Shown here in pieces: positions 18,524 through 26,544 of a stretch of DNA of 27,559 nucleotides; the first letter of the stretch is position 1; every line of letters begins with the position of its first letter. The position numbers and the translations under genes were made by a program. The notes under the pieces are model-generated. The model did no database searches. It was not told the DNA's origin and saw only the letters and a list, made by a program, of their open reading frames with translations. The stretch is from Streptomyces sp. NRRL F-525 (GTDB taxonomy: Bacteria; Actinomycetota; Actinomycetes; Streptomycetales; Streptomycetaceae), in the NCBI RefSeq assembly GCF_000716605.1, contig NZ_JNXE01000070.1, forward strand, positions 1-27,559, read 5' to 3'.

Positions 18524-19433
18524 GGCCGTACGTCTCCTCAGCCTTCCAGAAGTAGATGAAGCCGCCGACTCCGGCGATCAGCGCCCAGCCCAACGCGGCC
18601 GGCCACACGTGAGGGGGGAGCTGGCTGGAGTGGAAGCTGTCGATCAGCGAGTAGCGCATCAGGTCGATGTAGACGGCCGCCGGGTTGGTCTCCAGGGCCA
18701 GCGTCACGATGTGCGGCAGGTGGTCCTTGCTGGTCAGCTTGTCGATGCTCCACATGACGCCGGAGACGTACATCCAGGTGCGCAGGATGAACGGCATCAG
18801 CTGAGCGATGTCCGGCGTCTTCGCGCCCATCCGGGCCATGATCATCGAGACGCCCGCGTTGAACGTGAACTGCAGGACCAGCACCGGGACGGCCATCAGC
18901 CAGGAGAAGCTGATCGGCACACCGAAGCAGAGCAGGATCACGACCAGGGCGGCCATCGAGAACAGCAGCTGCTGGAGCTGCTGCAGCGCGAACGAGATCG
19001 GCAGCGCGGCCCGCGGGAAGTGCAGGGCCCGGACCAGGCCGAGGTTGCCCGAGATCGCCCGGGTGCCCGCCATGATCGAGCTCTGCGTGAACGTCCAGAT
19101 GAACACGCCCGTCACCAGGAACGGGATGTAGTCCGGCACGCCGCGCTTGGTGCCCAGCAGGATGCCGAAGATGAAGTAGTACACCGCCGCGTTCAATAGC
19201 GGCGTCATCACCTGCCAGACCTGGCCCAGTTTCGCCTGGCTGTACTGCGCGGTCAGCTTGGCGGTGGCGAACGCGGTGATGAAGTGCCGGCGCTCCCACA
19301 GTTGGCGGACGTACTCGCGCAGGGAGGGGCGGGCGCCACTGACCGTGAGGCCGTGGCGTGCGGCGAGCGCCGCGAGGTCGTCTTCGTCGGCCGGAGCCGG
19401 CGAAGGGGGCGGTGTGTGGAGGACCTGGCTCAC
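18516..19433 (-). CDS. ABC-2 permease, TagG/Wzm-type polysaccharide exporter
   Basis: A 305-residue integral membrane subunit paired with the ATPase above. The start is the GTG at 19431-19433 (MSQVLHTPPPSP); the frame is open 156 bases further upstream, but that part is hydrophilic and lies in the repeat region. A ~35-residue polar N-terminus is followed by SLREYVRQLWERRHFI and the AKLTAQYSQAKLGQVWQVMTPLL segment that is characteristic of TagG/Wzm proteins. About six membrane spans follow (YYFIFGILL, FIWTFTQSS, SMAALVVILLCFG, MAVPVLVLQFTF, FILRTWMYVSGVMW and the C-terminal GWALIAGVGGFIYFW). The ribosome site is weak. A candidate promoter with overlapping dyad repeats lies ~130 bases upstream. 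The exported polymer is unknown. Confidence 0.92.
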   Translation of the reverse strand: MSQVLHTPPPSPAPADEDDLAALAARHGLTVSGARPSLREYVRQLWERRHFITAFATAKLTAQYSQAKLGQVWQVMTPLLNAAVYYFIFGILLGTKRGVPDYIPFLVTGVFIWTFTQSSIMAGTRAISGNLGLVRALHFPRAALPISFALQQLQQLLFSMAALVVILLCFGVPISFSWLMAVPVLVLQFTFNAGVSMIMARMGAKTPDIAQLMPFILRTWMYVSGVMWSIDKLTSKDHLPHIVTLALETNPAAVYIDLMRYSLIDSFHSSQLPPHVWPAALGWALIAGVGGFIYFWKAEETYGRG

Positions 19434-19527
19434 ATCCGCTGCTTTCGCTCGGGGGGAGGGGGTGCGTGCGTCCGGCTGCCGTGTCCCGTCGCCCGGCGTT
19501 TCCTTACGCTTCTCTTTACGTTCTCTT

Positions 19528-19557
19528 ACGTCGGAACGGGACCGTATCGTCGCAACG
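19528..19557. promoter_or_regulatory. Operator-like dyad copy A
   Basis: A 29-bp repeat unit (core 19529-19557) with the halves CGTCGGAACG and CGTCGCAACG. About 8 of 13 positions pair across the dyad centre at 19540/19541. It lies just downstream of the candidate -10 element for the exporter genes on the minus strand, where a bound repressor would block transcription. Binding of the nearby TetR protein is inferred. Confidence 0.5.
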
Positions 19558-19559
19558 TG

Positions 19560-19589
19560 AGCGTAGGCGGATTCGGCGTCGGAACGCAA
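19560..19589 (-). promoter_or_regulatory. Candidate promoter of the exporter genes
   Basis: Reading the minus strand, TTGCGT (19589-19584) is followed after 18 bases by TACGCT (19565-19560). This fits the pattern of the main sigma factor and would start transcription about 125 bases before the permease GTG. The -35 hexamer lies inside dyad copy B, and the start point falls at the edge of copy A. Confidence 0.45.
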
Positions 19590-19605
19590 CCGTTTCGTCG
19601 TGACG
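19576..19605. promoter_or_regulatory. Operator-like dyad copy B
   Basis: A 29-bp unit (19577-19605) beginning exactly 48 bases after copy A. It is identical to copy D over at least its first 24 bases. The palindromic core is AACG-N4-CGTT, flanked by matching CG pairs. It overlaps the candidate -35 element of the minus-strand exporter promoter. Confidence 0.5.
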
Positions 19606-19630
19606 GATGTGATGAGGCCGTTAGGTTTTG

Positions 19631-19770
19631 GGCCGGGACGGGCCTGTTGCGTCGATACGGTCTGGGCAGGCGGGGGTGGACGGTGGGATCTTGGCGTGAG
19701 GACGGGCCGGGTGCGTCGCGAGGACGGGCCGGTTCCGTCGCGGCGACGGACCGGTCACGTCCCGACGCGC
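19631..19770. repeat. Degenerate copies of the 29-bp dyad element
   Basis: A copy aligned at 19631-19659 keeps GGACGGG and the GTCGATACG end. Further decayed copies follow at about 19695-19723 and 19718-19746 (shared GAGGACGGGCCGG and CGTCGCG), with a last partial near 19745-19770. Spacing is irregular and the dyad is weaker than in the outer copies, suggesting old duplications that are decaying. Confidence 0.55.
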
Positions 19771-19817
19771 CGCCCGCCCGCCCGCTCGCCGGTTCACCGC
19801 CCGCCGCGCGGCGCCCG

Positions 19818-19846
19818 CGTTACGACGAGCCCGTTTCGTCGCAACG
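19818..19846. promoter_or_regulatory. Operator-like dyad copy C
   Basis: A 29-bp unit that shares its last 16 bases, CCGTTTCGTCGCAACG, with copy D, beginning 45 bases further on. The left half is more diverged (CGTTACGACG). It lies 62 to 90 bases before the TetR start codon, upstream of the candidate promoter. Confidence 0.45.
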
Positions 19847-19861
19847 CGCCACACACACGCC

Positions 19862-19891
19862 GCGTCGGAACGCAACCGTTTCGTCGCAACG
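19862..19891. promoter_or_regulatory. Operator-like dyad copy D, at the TetR promoter
   Basis: The best dyad in the window: bases 19862-19887 pair at 9 of 13 positions around the centre at 19874/19875, with the core AACG-N4-CGTT and outer GCG/CGC ends. It covers the -35 and spacer region of the candidate TetR promoter, whose -10 hexamer is at 19896-19901. This is the classic position for an autorepressor site. Confidence 0.55.
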
Positions 19892-19895
19892 CCCC

Positions 19896-19901
19896 TATGC
19901 T
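19896..19901 (+). promoter_or_regulatory. -10 hexamer of a probable leaderless promoter for the TetR gene
   Basis: TATGCT matches TANNNT and ends 6 bases before the ATG at 19908, so the transcript would begin at the start codon. No Shine-Dalgarno sequence precedes this ATG. The -35 region is covered by dyad copy D and has no good consensus match. Confidence 0.5.
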
Positions 19902-19907
19902 TGGGCT

Positions 19908-20534
19908 ATGACGACGAACGCCGACGAGCCCCAGACACGTCAGCGCCGCCGCACCCCCGCCGGGGCGGCCGTACTCCGCGAGGATGTGACCGAAGCCATT
20001 CGGGCGGCGGTCTTCGAGGAGTTGGCGGCGGTCGGGTATGCCCGGATGTCGATCGAGGGGATCGCGCGTCGCGCCGGGGTGGGCAAGACGGCGGTGTACC
20101 GCCGCTGGCGTTCGAAGCTGCACCTGGTGCTCGACGTCGTGTCGGCGATCGCGGTGATGGGACTGCCGACGCCGGACACCGGTTCGCTGGAGGGCGACCT
20201 CCGGATGCTGTACGAGGTGACGTCACGGGCGCTGCGGCACCCCGTCGCCTCGCAGATCATCCCCGACCTCCAGGCCGAGGCCGCCCGCAACCCCGAGATC
20301 GCCGACGCCATGCAGAAGGCGCTGCGCGAGGGCCAGGAGGGCGTGGCCAGCAAGATCCTCGCGGCGGCGGAACGGCGTGGCGAGATCGGCCCCGGCATGG
20401 ACGAGGACCTGGCCCTGGACCTGATCTCCGGCCCCCTGTACTGGCGTGCCGTGGTGATCCGCAGCCCGAAGCTGCCGAAGGGGTACCTGGGGGCGCTGGC
20501 CCGGGCGACGACGGAGGGGCTCAAGGCGCTGTAG
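19908..20534 (+). CDS. TetR/AcrR family transcriptional regulator
   Basis: A 208-residue DNA-binding regulator. A basic N-terminal arm (RQRRRTPAG) leads to the three-helix TetR domain at about 24-80, with the helix-turn-helix MSIEGIARRAGVGKTAVYRRW (47-67). The C-terminal all-helical domain (about 85-205) would bind an effector and dimerise; its sequence gives no ligand clue. The ATG at 19908 has no ribosome site but an ideally spaced -10 hexamer. The gene is divergent from the TagGH-type exporter across 474 bases filled with dyad repeats, so control of itself and of the exporter is the simplest inference. A weak stem, GCCGA/TCGGC (20550-20554 with 20559-20563), follows the stop codon. Confidence 0.92.
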   Translation: MTTNADEPQTRQRRRTPAGAAVLREDVTEAIRAAVFEELAAVGYARMSIEGIARRAGVGKTAVYRRWRSKLHLVLDVVSAIAVMGLPTPDTGSLEGDLRMLYEVTSRALRHPVASQIIPDLQAEAARNPEIADAMQKALREGQEGVASKILAAAERRGEIGPGMDEDLALDLISGPLYWRAVVIRSPKLPKGYLGALARATTEGLKAL

Positions 20535-20584
20535 GGCTCCGCCGTACCCGCCGACCGATCGGCGCCCCTTCTCTCCCGTACCCC

Positions 20585-21562
20585 TCAGCTGGCTGGCGAG
20601 TCGGCCGCCCCATGGTCCAACCGCCGCGCCAGTTCCCCGAGTTCGGCCACCCGCAGCACCCGGTCACCGAACCCCGGCAGCGGTACGTGCAGGGCCTCGA
20701 CCCAACGCTCCGGGATCGCCGCGCCCCCGTACACCGCCCCCGCGAGGCCGCCCGTCACGGCGGCGACGGTGTCCGTGTCGCCGCCGAGGTCGATCGCGGC
20801 GCGTACGGCGTCCTCGTAGGTGGCCGTGGTCCGCAGGGCCCACACGGCGGAGGCGAGGCAGGGCCAGACGGCGCCGTTGAACTCGGTCGCCAGGTCGGGG
20901 TGCCAGTCCGGGGCGAGGACGACACCGTAGCGCTCCCGGTGGTCGGGGTGGACGTACTGGAGGGTCTCCTCGACGGCGACGAGCGGGTCGCCGCCCTCCA
21001 GCGCGACGCGCACCAACTCGTGGAAGACGGCGGTACCTTCCCAGGCCGCGCGGTCTCCATGGGTGAGCGCGGAGATGCGGCGGGCGGCGTCCATCGTGGC
21101 CTCGCGTCCCGCACACGCGAAGTAAACGGCCGACGGGGCGGCACGCATCAACGCACCGTTCCCGGCGCCCCGTTGACTCGACTGGAAGTGCAGGGCGGCG
21201 GCCAGGTCCCAGGGGTCGCCGCCGGTCAGCACGGCCTCGGTCTGCAGGCCGATGTCCTTCGGGTCGGCGGCCGCCCATTGCCTGAACCGCCGGAACATGT
21301 CCGGGAGTTGGAGCCCGCCGCACTCCAGCAGCGACTCCGCGACGAGTACGGCCATCTGCGTGTCGTCGGTCGCCTCGCCCGGGTCCCAGCCGCCGCCCCC
21401 GCACATCTCACCGCCCTGACCGGCCACCGGAAAGCGGGCGGAGAAGGCGCCTTCGGGACCGAACTCGAAGGGCGCGCCGAGAGCGTCGCCGACGGCGGAG
21501 CCGAGGACGGCGCCCAAGGCGCGTTCCGACCGGGAACAGCCGCCCACCGGGCCGGAGTTCAT
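20585..21562 (-). CDS. ADP-ribosylglycohydrolase (DraG-like) family protein
   Basis: A 325-residue protein of the family that removes ADP-ribose from proteins, nucleic acids or small molecules, using a binuclear metal centre. Metal-binding motifs are visible: T65-D66-D67-T68 in EATDDTQM and DLGGDTDTVAAVTGG at about 255-270, together with the opening GAVLGSAVGDALGAPFE (18-33) and the GAGNGALMRAAP segment. The ATG at 21560-21562 is chosen; it directly overlaps the stop of a short upstream frame made from a duplicated copy of the gene's own start. The substrate is unknown. It follows galE by 57 bases on the same strand and is probably co-transcribed with galE and the GT87 gene, an unusual neighbour for a glycan operon. 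Confidence 0.9.
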   Translation of the reverse strand: MNSGPVGGCSRSERALGAVLGSAVGDALGAPFEFGPEGAFSARFPVAGQGGEMCGGGGWDPGEATDDTQMAVLVAESLLECGGLQLPDMFRRFRQWAAADPKDIGLQTEAVLTGGDPWDLAAALHFQSSQRGAGNGALMRAAPSAVYFACAGREATMDAARRISALTHGDRAAWEGTAVFHELVRVALEGGDPLVAVEETLQYVHPDHRERYGVVLAPDWHPDLATEFNGAVWPCLASAVWALRTTATYEDAVRAAIDLGGDTDTVAAVTGGLAGAVYGGAAIPERWVEALHVPLPGFGDRVLRVAELGELARRLDHGAADSPAS

Positions 21563-21606
21563 CAACAGCCGCCCACAGGACCGGAGTTCATCGGGCCGGA
21601 GTTCAT
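21562..21606 (-). CDS. Possible 14-codon leader peptide from a duplicated gene start
   Basis: Reading minus from 21606, the frame codes for MNSGPMNSGPVGGC and ends in a TGA whose last base is the first base of the next gene's ATG (TGATG). The segment 21563-21591 is a near-perfect 29-bp tandem copy of 21534-21562, the true gene start (MNSGPVGGCS), and the first 15 bases are a further partial copy. Since 29 is not a multiple of 3, the copy is out of frame and closes at once. No good ribosome site is visible. Translation is inference. Confidence 0.35.
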   Translation of the reverse strand: MNSGPMNSGPVGGC

Positions 21607-21619
21607 CGGATCGCGCTCA

Positions 21620-22600
21620 TCAGGCGCGCGCCGCCCCCGGATGCAACCGCACCCACCCCTCCCAGGCCGACGCGATCATGTCGTCGACATCATGCTTGGC
21701 CTTCCAGCCCAGTTCGGTGGTGATGCGGTCGGCGGAGGCGACGACGCGGGCCGGGTCGCCGGGGCGGCGGGGGTTGACGGTCGGGGGGCGGTCGTAGCCG
21801 GTGATCGCGTTGATGCGGTCGATCATCTCGCGGACCGAAACGCCTTCACCGCGGCCGATGTTGAGGGTGAGGTCGCGGCCGGGGGAGGCCTGGAGGGCGC
21901 GGGCCGCGGCGACGTGGGCCTCGGCCAGGTCCACGACGTGGATGTAGTCGCGGACGCAGGTGCCGTCCGGGGTGGCGTAGTCGTCGCCGAAGACGCGCGG
22001 GGGCGCGTTCTCGGTGAGCTTCTCGAAGACCATGGGGACGATGTTGAAGACGCCCACGTCGGCGAGTTCGGGGGCGCCGGCGCCGGCCACGTTGAAGTAG
22101 CGCAGGGAGGCCGTCGACAGGCCGGTCGCCCTGCCCGTCGCGCGGACCAGCCACTCACCCGCCAACTTGGTCTCGCCGTAGGGCGACATCGGGACGCAGG
22201 GCGTCTCCTCGGTCACCAGCTCCACGTCCGGCATGCCGTAGACGGCCGCCGAGGACGAGAAGACGAAGGACGGGACGCCGGCCGTGGTGACCGCCTCCAG
22301 GAGGACGCGCAGGCCCTCGACGTTCTCCCTGTAGTAGTGCAACGGCAGGTCGACCGACTCGCCGACCTGCTTCTTCGCCGCCAGGTGGACGACTCCGGTG
22401 ACGTCCTGGTCGGCGAGGGTGCGGGCCACCCGTTCCGCGTCCAGGGTCGAACCCACCACCAGGGGGACGCCGTCGGGCACGCGCTCGGCGATGCCGGTGG
22501 ACAGGTCGTCGTAGACGACCGCCTGTTCGCCCGCCTCGGTCATCGCCCTCACGACGTGCGCCCCGATGTAGCCGGCGCCGCCGGTGATCAGCCAGGTCAT
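21620..22600 (-). CDS. galE: UDP-glucose 4-epimerase (GalE-type extended SDR)
   Basis: A 326-residue NAD-dependent epimerase that interconverts UDP-glucose and UDP-galactose, or a closely related sugar nucleotide. The Rossmann motif is G7-G-A-G-Y-I-G13, D31-D32 follows the second strand, and the active site has S115-S-S, Y141 and K145 in SPYGETK. RYFNVAGA, GTCVRDYIHVVDLA and LNIGRGEGVSV are all typical of GalE. The ATG at 22598-22600 has GGAGGGGAC upstream. The gene lies 81 bases downstream of the GT87-type gene in the same direction and before the ADP-ribosylglycohydrolase gene. Its activated sugars would feed cell-surface glycans made by the neighbours. Exact sugar specificity (Glc/Gal versus the N-acetyl forms) cannot be read from sequence. 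Confidence 0.92.
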   Translation of the reverse strand: MTWLITGGAGYIGAHVVRAMTEAGEQAVVYDDLSTGIAERVPDGVPLVVGSTLDAERVARTLADQDVTGVVHLAAKKQVGESVDLPLHYYRENVEGLRVLLEAVTTAGVPSFVFSSSAAVYGMPDVELVTEETPCVPMSPYGETKLAGEWLVRATGRATGLSTASLRYFNVAGAGAPELADVGVFNIVPMVFEKLTENAPPRVFGDDYATPDGTCVRDYIHVVDLAEAHVAAARALQASPGRDLTLNIGRGEGVSVREMIDRINAITGYDRPPTVNPRRPGDPARVVASADRITTELGWKAKHDVDDMIASAWEGWVRLHPGAARA

Positions 22601-22681
22601 GTGCGGCCGTCCCCTCCGTCACTGGATGTCGTTCGACCCGCGCGGGTGCTGCGTCCCCCGTGCGTTTCGGCCCACAGTCAA

Positions 22682-23956
22682 TCAGGCGCCGGAGTGTGCC
22701 GAGGTCAGCTGCTGGGACTCCCCGTAGGGGTCGGGCGACTGCACGCGCGTGTGCGTCGTCGCCGGGAGCGGCCTCGACGACCGCCACAGCCGGACGAACG
22801 AGAGGACGGCCGCGGCGGCCAGCAGGCCATTGCGTACGACCATCAGGGCGCAGCCCGTCCAGGTGCTGTGGATGACGTCGACGTACAGGACGGGGAACTC
22901 GACGGAGCTGACGGCGCTCGCCGCCACGATCAGCGCGGCCACCAGGCGCTGGGTCGTGTGCCGCGAGGTCAGACAGACGGCGGCCAGGCCGAGCAGCCAG
23001 ATCATGTACTGGGGGCTGATCACCCGGCTGGTCACGGTGAACAGCAGGACGGCGCTCAGGGCGGCGTCGTACGGGGTCGCGTCGGTCCAGCGGCGGGCCC
23101 GGAGCCGCCACCACAGCAGCAGCCCGAAGGCGACCGCCGTGAGCGCGAGGGAGGCATCGGCTACGACGGAGACATACGACCCCGTGAACTCCATCGCGCC
23201 GTACCGGTAGTGCACCTGCCCCGGCCAGCCGACGTGGGTGGCCAGGCCGAGGACGGTACCCCCGAGGGACTCGATCTGCACCCCCCGGCCGCCTTGCTGA
23301 CGCAAGAAGGCAAAAGGATTGTTGAACAAAACCACGAGAGACATGAGCGACAAGACCCCCGTCCCCACCGCCCACGACCACACCGACCGCGTCGTCCGCC
23401 CCCTCGGCATGCCCAGCAGCACCAGCGCCGGCCACACCTTCACCAGCGCGCCCAGCGCCGCGAACGCGCCGCACACACGCGTGGAGCGCGACAACGTCAA
23501 CAGGGAGATGACGGCGAACGCCGTGACCTGCACGTCGTAGCGGACGAGGGGCATGTGCAGCAGGAGCGGGAGGCAGGCGATCCAGTACGCGGCGCCGCGC
23601 AGGCTGTGGCCGGGGCGGGTGCCCGCGCGGGCCAGGACCACGGTGATCACGGCGTCGGTCGCGAGGGTGAGGACCACGAACGCCTGGAAGTACGTCAGGT
23701 CCGGCAGCAGTGCGGGCGCCAGCAGGACGGGCCCGGCGCCCGGCGGGTACTGCCACAGCGGATCGTGCGCCGGGAACGCGCCGTGAGACAGCACGCCGTA
23801 CCAGTGGTGGTAGAGGCGCCACACCTCCCGGGCGACCCCGCCATGGCCGAGCAGGGGAAGGCCGTTGTACGCGAGGAGGAGCAGCATTCCCGCGCGGGTG
23901 GCGAGCCAGGCGAGGGTGAGGGCGAGGAGGCGGTGTCTGCGGGCGGCGTTCATCAT
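22682..23956 (-). CDS. GT87 family (DUF2029) polyprenol-linked membrane glycosyltransferase
   Basis: A 424-residue membrane protein with about ten hydrophobic spans. The pattern H64-D65-P-L-W-Q-Y70-P-P-G in the first outer loop, RYDVQVTAFAVISLL, ALGALVKVWPALVLLG, FNNPFAFLRQQGGRGVQIES and SRVISPQYMIWLLG is that of GT-C enzymes of family GT87, which transfer mannose or related sugars from polyprenyl phosphate outside the membrane. D65 is the likely catalytic base by analogy with PimE-type enzymes. Two adjacent ATGs (23956, 23953) are possible; a TACGAT hexamer just upstream suggests a near-leaderless transcript, and no ribosome site is visible. The C-terminal ~35 residues are polar. The acceptor is unknown. 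It heads a likely operon with galE. Confidence 0.85.
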   Translation of the reverse strand: MMNAARRHRLLALTLAWLATRAGMLLLLAYNGLPLLGHGGVAREVWRLYHHWYGVLSHGAFPAHDPLWQYPPGAGPVLLAPALLPDLTYFQAFVVLTLATDAVITVVLARAGTRPGHSLRGAAYWIACLPLLLHMPLVRYDVQVTAFAVISLLTLSRSTRVCGAFAALGALVKVWPALVLLGMPRGRTTRSVWSWAVGTGVLSLMSLVVLFNNPFAFLRQQGGRGVQIESLGGTVLGLATHVGWPGQVHYRYGAMEFTGSYVSVVADASLALTAVAFGLLLWWRLRARRWTDATPYDAALSAVLLFTVTSRVISPQYMIWLLGLAAVCLTSRHTTQRLVAALIVAASAVSSVEFPVLYVDVIHSTWTGCALMVVRNGLLAAAAVLSFVRLWRSSRPLPATTHTRVQSPDPYGESQQLTSAHSGA

Positions 23957-23961
23957 GGCGG

Positions 23962-23967
23962 ATCGTA
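23962..23967 (-). promoter_or_regulatory. -10 hexamer candidate for the GT87 gene
   Basis: On the minus strand TACGAT ends 5 bases before the first ATG (23956) and 8 before the second (23953). The -35 region (about TTCCTG, 16 bases away) is a weak match. Together with the missing ribosome site this suggests a leaderless or very short leader transcript. Confidence 0.35.
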
Positions 23968-25225
23968 AGCCGGGTGAATGCCGCAGGAATGCTAATACAC
24001 CGTCAATCGTCGGTAAGAGCTTGCTAACAGTACAAAATCAGCCAGGTGGACAGCCAGGACGAGGACGAGAACAAGCGGCGACTCCGGTGGACGAGGACGG
24101 AGGCCGTGGCGGTGTTCGTGCCGGTGACCGTCATGCTCGCGCTGGGGCTCTGGGGTCTCGACCGCGGCGGAATGTGGGGCGACGAGGGCGTCACGTTCCT
24201 GGTCGGGCGGCGCACGGTGCCGCAGATCTGGCACCTGCTGCACGGCGTGGACGCGGTCCACGGCCTGTACTACCTCCTCATGCACTTCGCCCTCGCCGTC
24301 CACCCCGGCGAGGTGGCCCTCCGCCTACCGTCTGTGTGCGGCGCGACGGCGACAGCGGGCCTGGTCGCGGCCCTCGGCGTCCGCTTGGCCCGCCCCCGAG
24401 TCGGCCTCTGGGCCGGCCTCCTCTACGCGATCACCCCACTGACCGGCCATTACGCCCAGGAGGGCCGCTCCTATGCCCTCGTCGCCGCGGGCGTGGCCGG
24501 GGCGACGCTGCTCCTGGTGAGGGCGCTGGAGGAACCACTCCACCGGTCCTGGTGGCCGTACGGCGCCGTCCTCGCCGTGACCTTTCTGCTGCACGAGTTC
24601 GCGGCCCTGGTGCTCTGCGCGCACGCGCTGACGCTGGCGGCGGCGCGGGTACGCAGGCAGGTGTGGCTCGGCTGGGGATGCGCAACGGGTGTCGCGCTGG
24701 GCACCCTGTCGCCACTGGCCTGGGTGTCCCAACGCCAGTCGGCCCAGGTGGCCTGGCTGAGGATCCCGGACTGGGACACCACGGAACGCCTAGCCCGCGA
24801 CTTCCTGGCCATCACCCCGACCGGCATCGTCTTCTGGACCTCGCTCCTCCTGATCCTCCTCGCCCTCGGCTCCGGCCGACTCACCTCGGTCGCCCTGCCC
24901 TTGCTCCTGCTGCCCCCGGTACTCCTGCTGACGGTGTCTCAATTCCGGCCCTTGTTCCACGAGCGGTATGTGCTGTATGCGCTGGCGGGGGCACCGCTGT
25001 TGGTGGCAGCGGGGGCGGACCGGGTGCTGGGGGCGCTGAGGTGGCTGTGGCTGGAGGGGCAGGGCGCGCCGAGTGGTAGGCGGGCGGAGGCCGAGCGGGT
25101 CGTAGCCAGGGCGGGGAGGCATCGCGAGTTGGTGGGCGCGGCGAGCGGGACCGGTCACCGGCTGGGAAGCGACCGTAGAACTGCAACGGAAGACAGGACC
25201 ACGGCCGCAACCACACTCGAAACCC

Positions 25226-25367
25226 GAGACGGAGCCGCAGAGAGAGCCGGAGGCGGAGGCGAAGCCGCAGCCGGAGGCGGGAACCGAGCCGCAGCCGCAG
25301 TCGGAACCAGAGACGGAGCCGCAGCCGGAGCCGGACAGAGAGCCGGAGGCGGAGGCGAAGCCGCAGC
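25226..25367 (+). repeat. Direct repeats of hexamer-type units inside the GT39-type gene
   Basis: A 31-base segment is identical at 25241-25271 and 25337-25367 (96 bases apart). A preceding 15-mer, GAGACGGAGCCGCAG, occurs at 25226-25240 and 25310-25324, so a larger unit has been duplicated with a 12-base size change. Within the units GGAGCC, GGAGGC and GAAGCC hexamers recur. All sizes are multiples of 3, so the reading frame is kept. On the opposite strand the segment reads as long Leu-Arg alternation, which is only a by-product. Confidence 0.85.
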
Positions 25368-25939
25368 TGGAGGCGGCACCCGAACCGCGACCGCAGCCAC
25401 AAGCCGCCCATCTCTCACCCGAGCCAACCTCATCACCGTCGCCGGCGTCCTGGCCGCAACCGCCACCTTCCTCCACGGCCTCCCCGACTACCGCAACGAC
25501 CGTGACGCGGCCCGCCGCCCCGAGAACCTAGCCGCGGTCTCCGCACTCGCGGGACGTGAACTACGGCCCGGCGACCCCGTGTTGTTCCTGCCGTCGTTCT
25601 GGCGAGTGACGGCGTTGGCGTATCCGAGGCCGTTCGTCGGGGCCCGGGATCTCGCATTGGGGGAGTCCGGGGCGAGGTCGGGGACGCTCAGTGGGCGTGA
25701 GATCGGGCCGGGGGAGTTGCGCGCACGGCTCGCCGGTGTGGACCGCGTCTGGATCGTCGCGCAGTCGAACCTGCTGCCCTCGCGCTGGGTCCCCGGCGAC
25801 CCCACCGACCGGGTCAAACTCGACGTCGTGGACGGGGAGTTCGCGCGAAGACAGCAGTACGTACGAGGGCGAGTGAAGCTGGCCCTCTACATCCGCCGTA
25901 TGCCCCCGCAATCCACGCAGCCGGTGTCCACGCCTACAC

Positions 25940-26413
<474 letters not shown>

Positions 26414-26419
26414 GCCCCC

Positions 26420-26425
26420 AGGATA
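26420..26425 (-). promoter_or_regulatory. -10 hexamer of a probable leaderless promoter for ohrR
   Basis: The minus strand reads TATCCT followed by GGGGGC and then the ATG at 26413, so the start codon would be the first transcribed base. A G-run directly before the ATG is too close to serve as a normal ribosome site. No clear -35 element. Confidence 0.45.
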
Positions 26426-26451
26426 GCGCGAGCGGGCCATTTAGTTGTGGG

Positions 26452-26462
26452 CAATTGAATTG
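26452..26462. promoter_or_regulatory. OhrR-box palindrome between ohrR and ohr
   Basis: CAATT-G-AATTG is a perfect 11-base dyad in otherwise GC-rich DNA. It resembles the AT-rich inverted repeats with ACAATT/AATTGT halves bound by OhrR in other bacteria. It lies in the spacer of a possible ohr promoter (TTGTGG at 26445-26450, 17 bases, TCTACT at 26468-26473), well placed for repression until peroxide oxidises OhrR. Confidence 0.65.
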
Positions 26463-26544
26463 TGTGCTCTACTTGTCCCCGTGAGGCGGCCCGGACACCC
26501 GGACCGGTCACCCCCACCAAGTCTTCCGAGAGGGATGGTTTCCA

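Noticed and set aside
19901..23968. A 1355-codon plus-strand frame across the TetR, hydrolase, galE and GT87 genes
   Set aside because: It runs out of frame over TetR and antisense over three well-supported genes, and its Arg/Gly/His-rich sequence has no domain.
24881..25411. A minus-strand frame with long Leu-Arg alternation opposite the GT39-type gene
   Set aside because: It is the complement of the hexamer repeats in the sense gene. The flanking sense sequence carries conserved membrane and catalytic segments.
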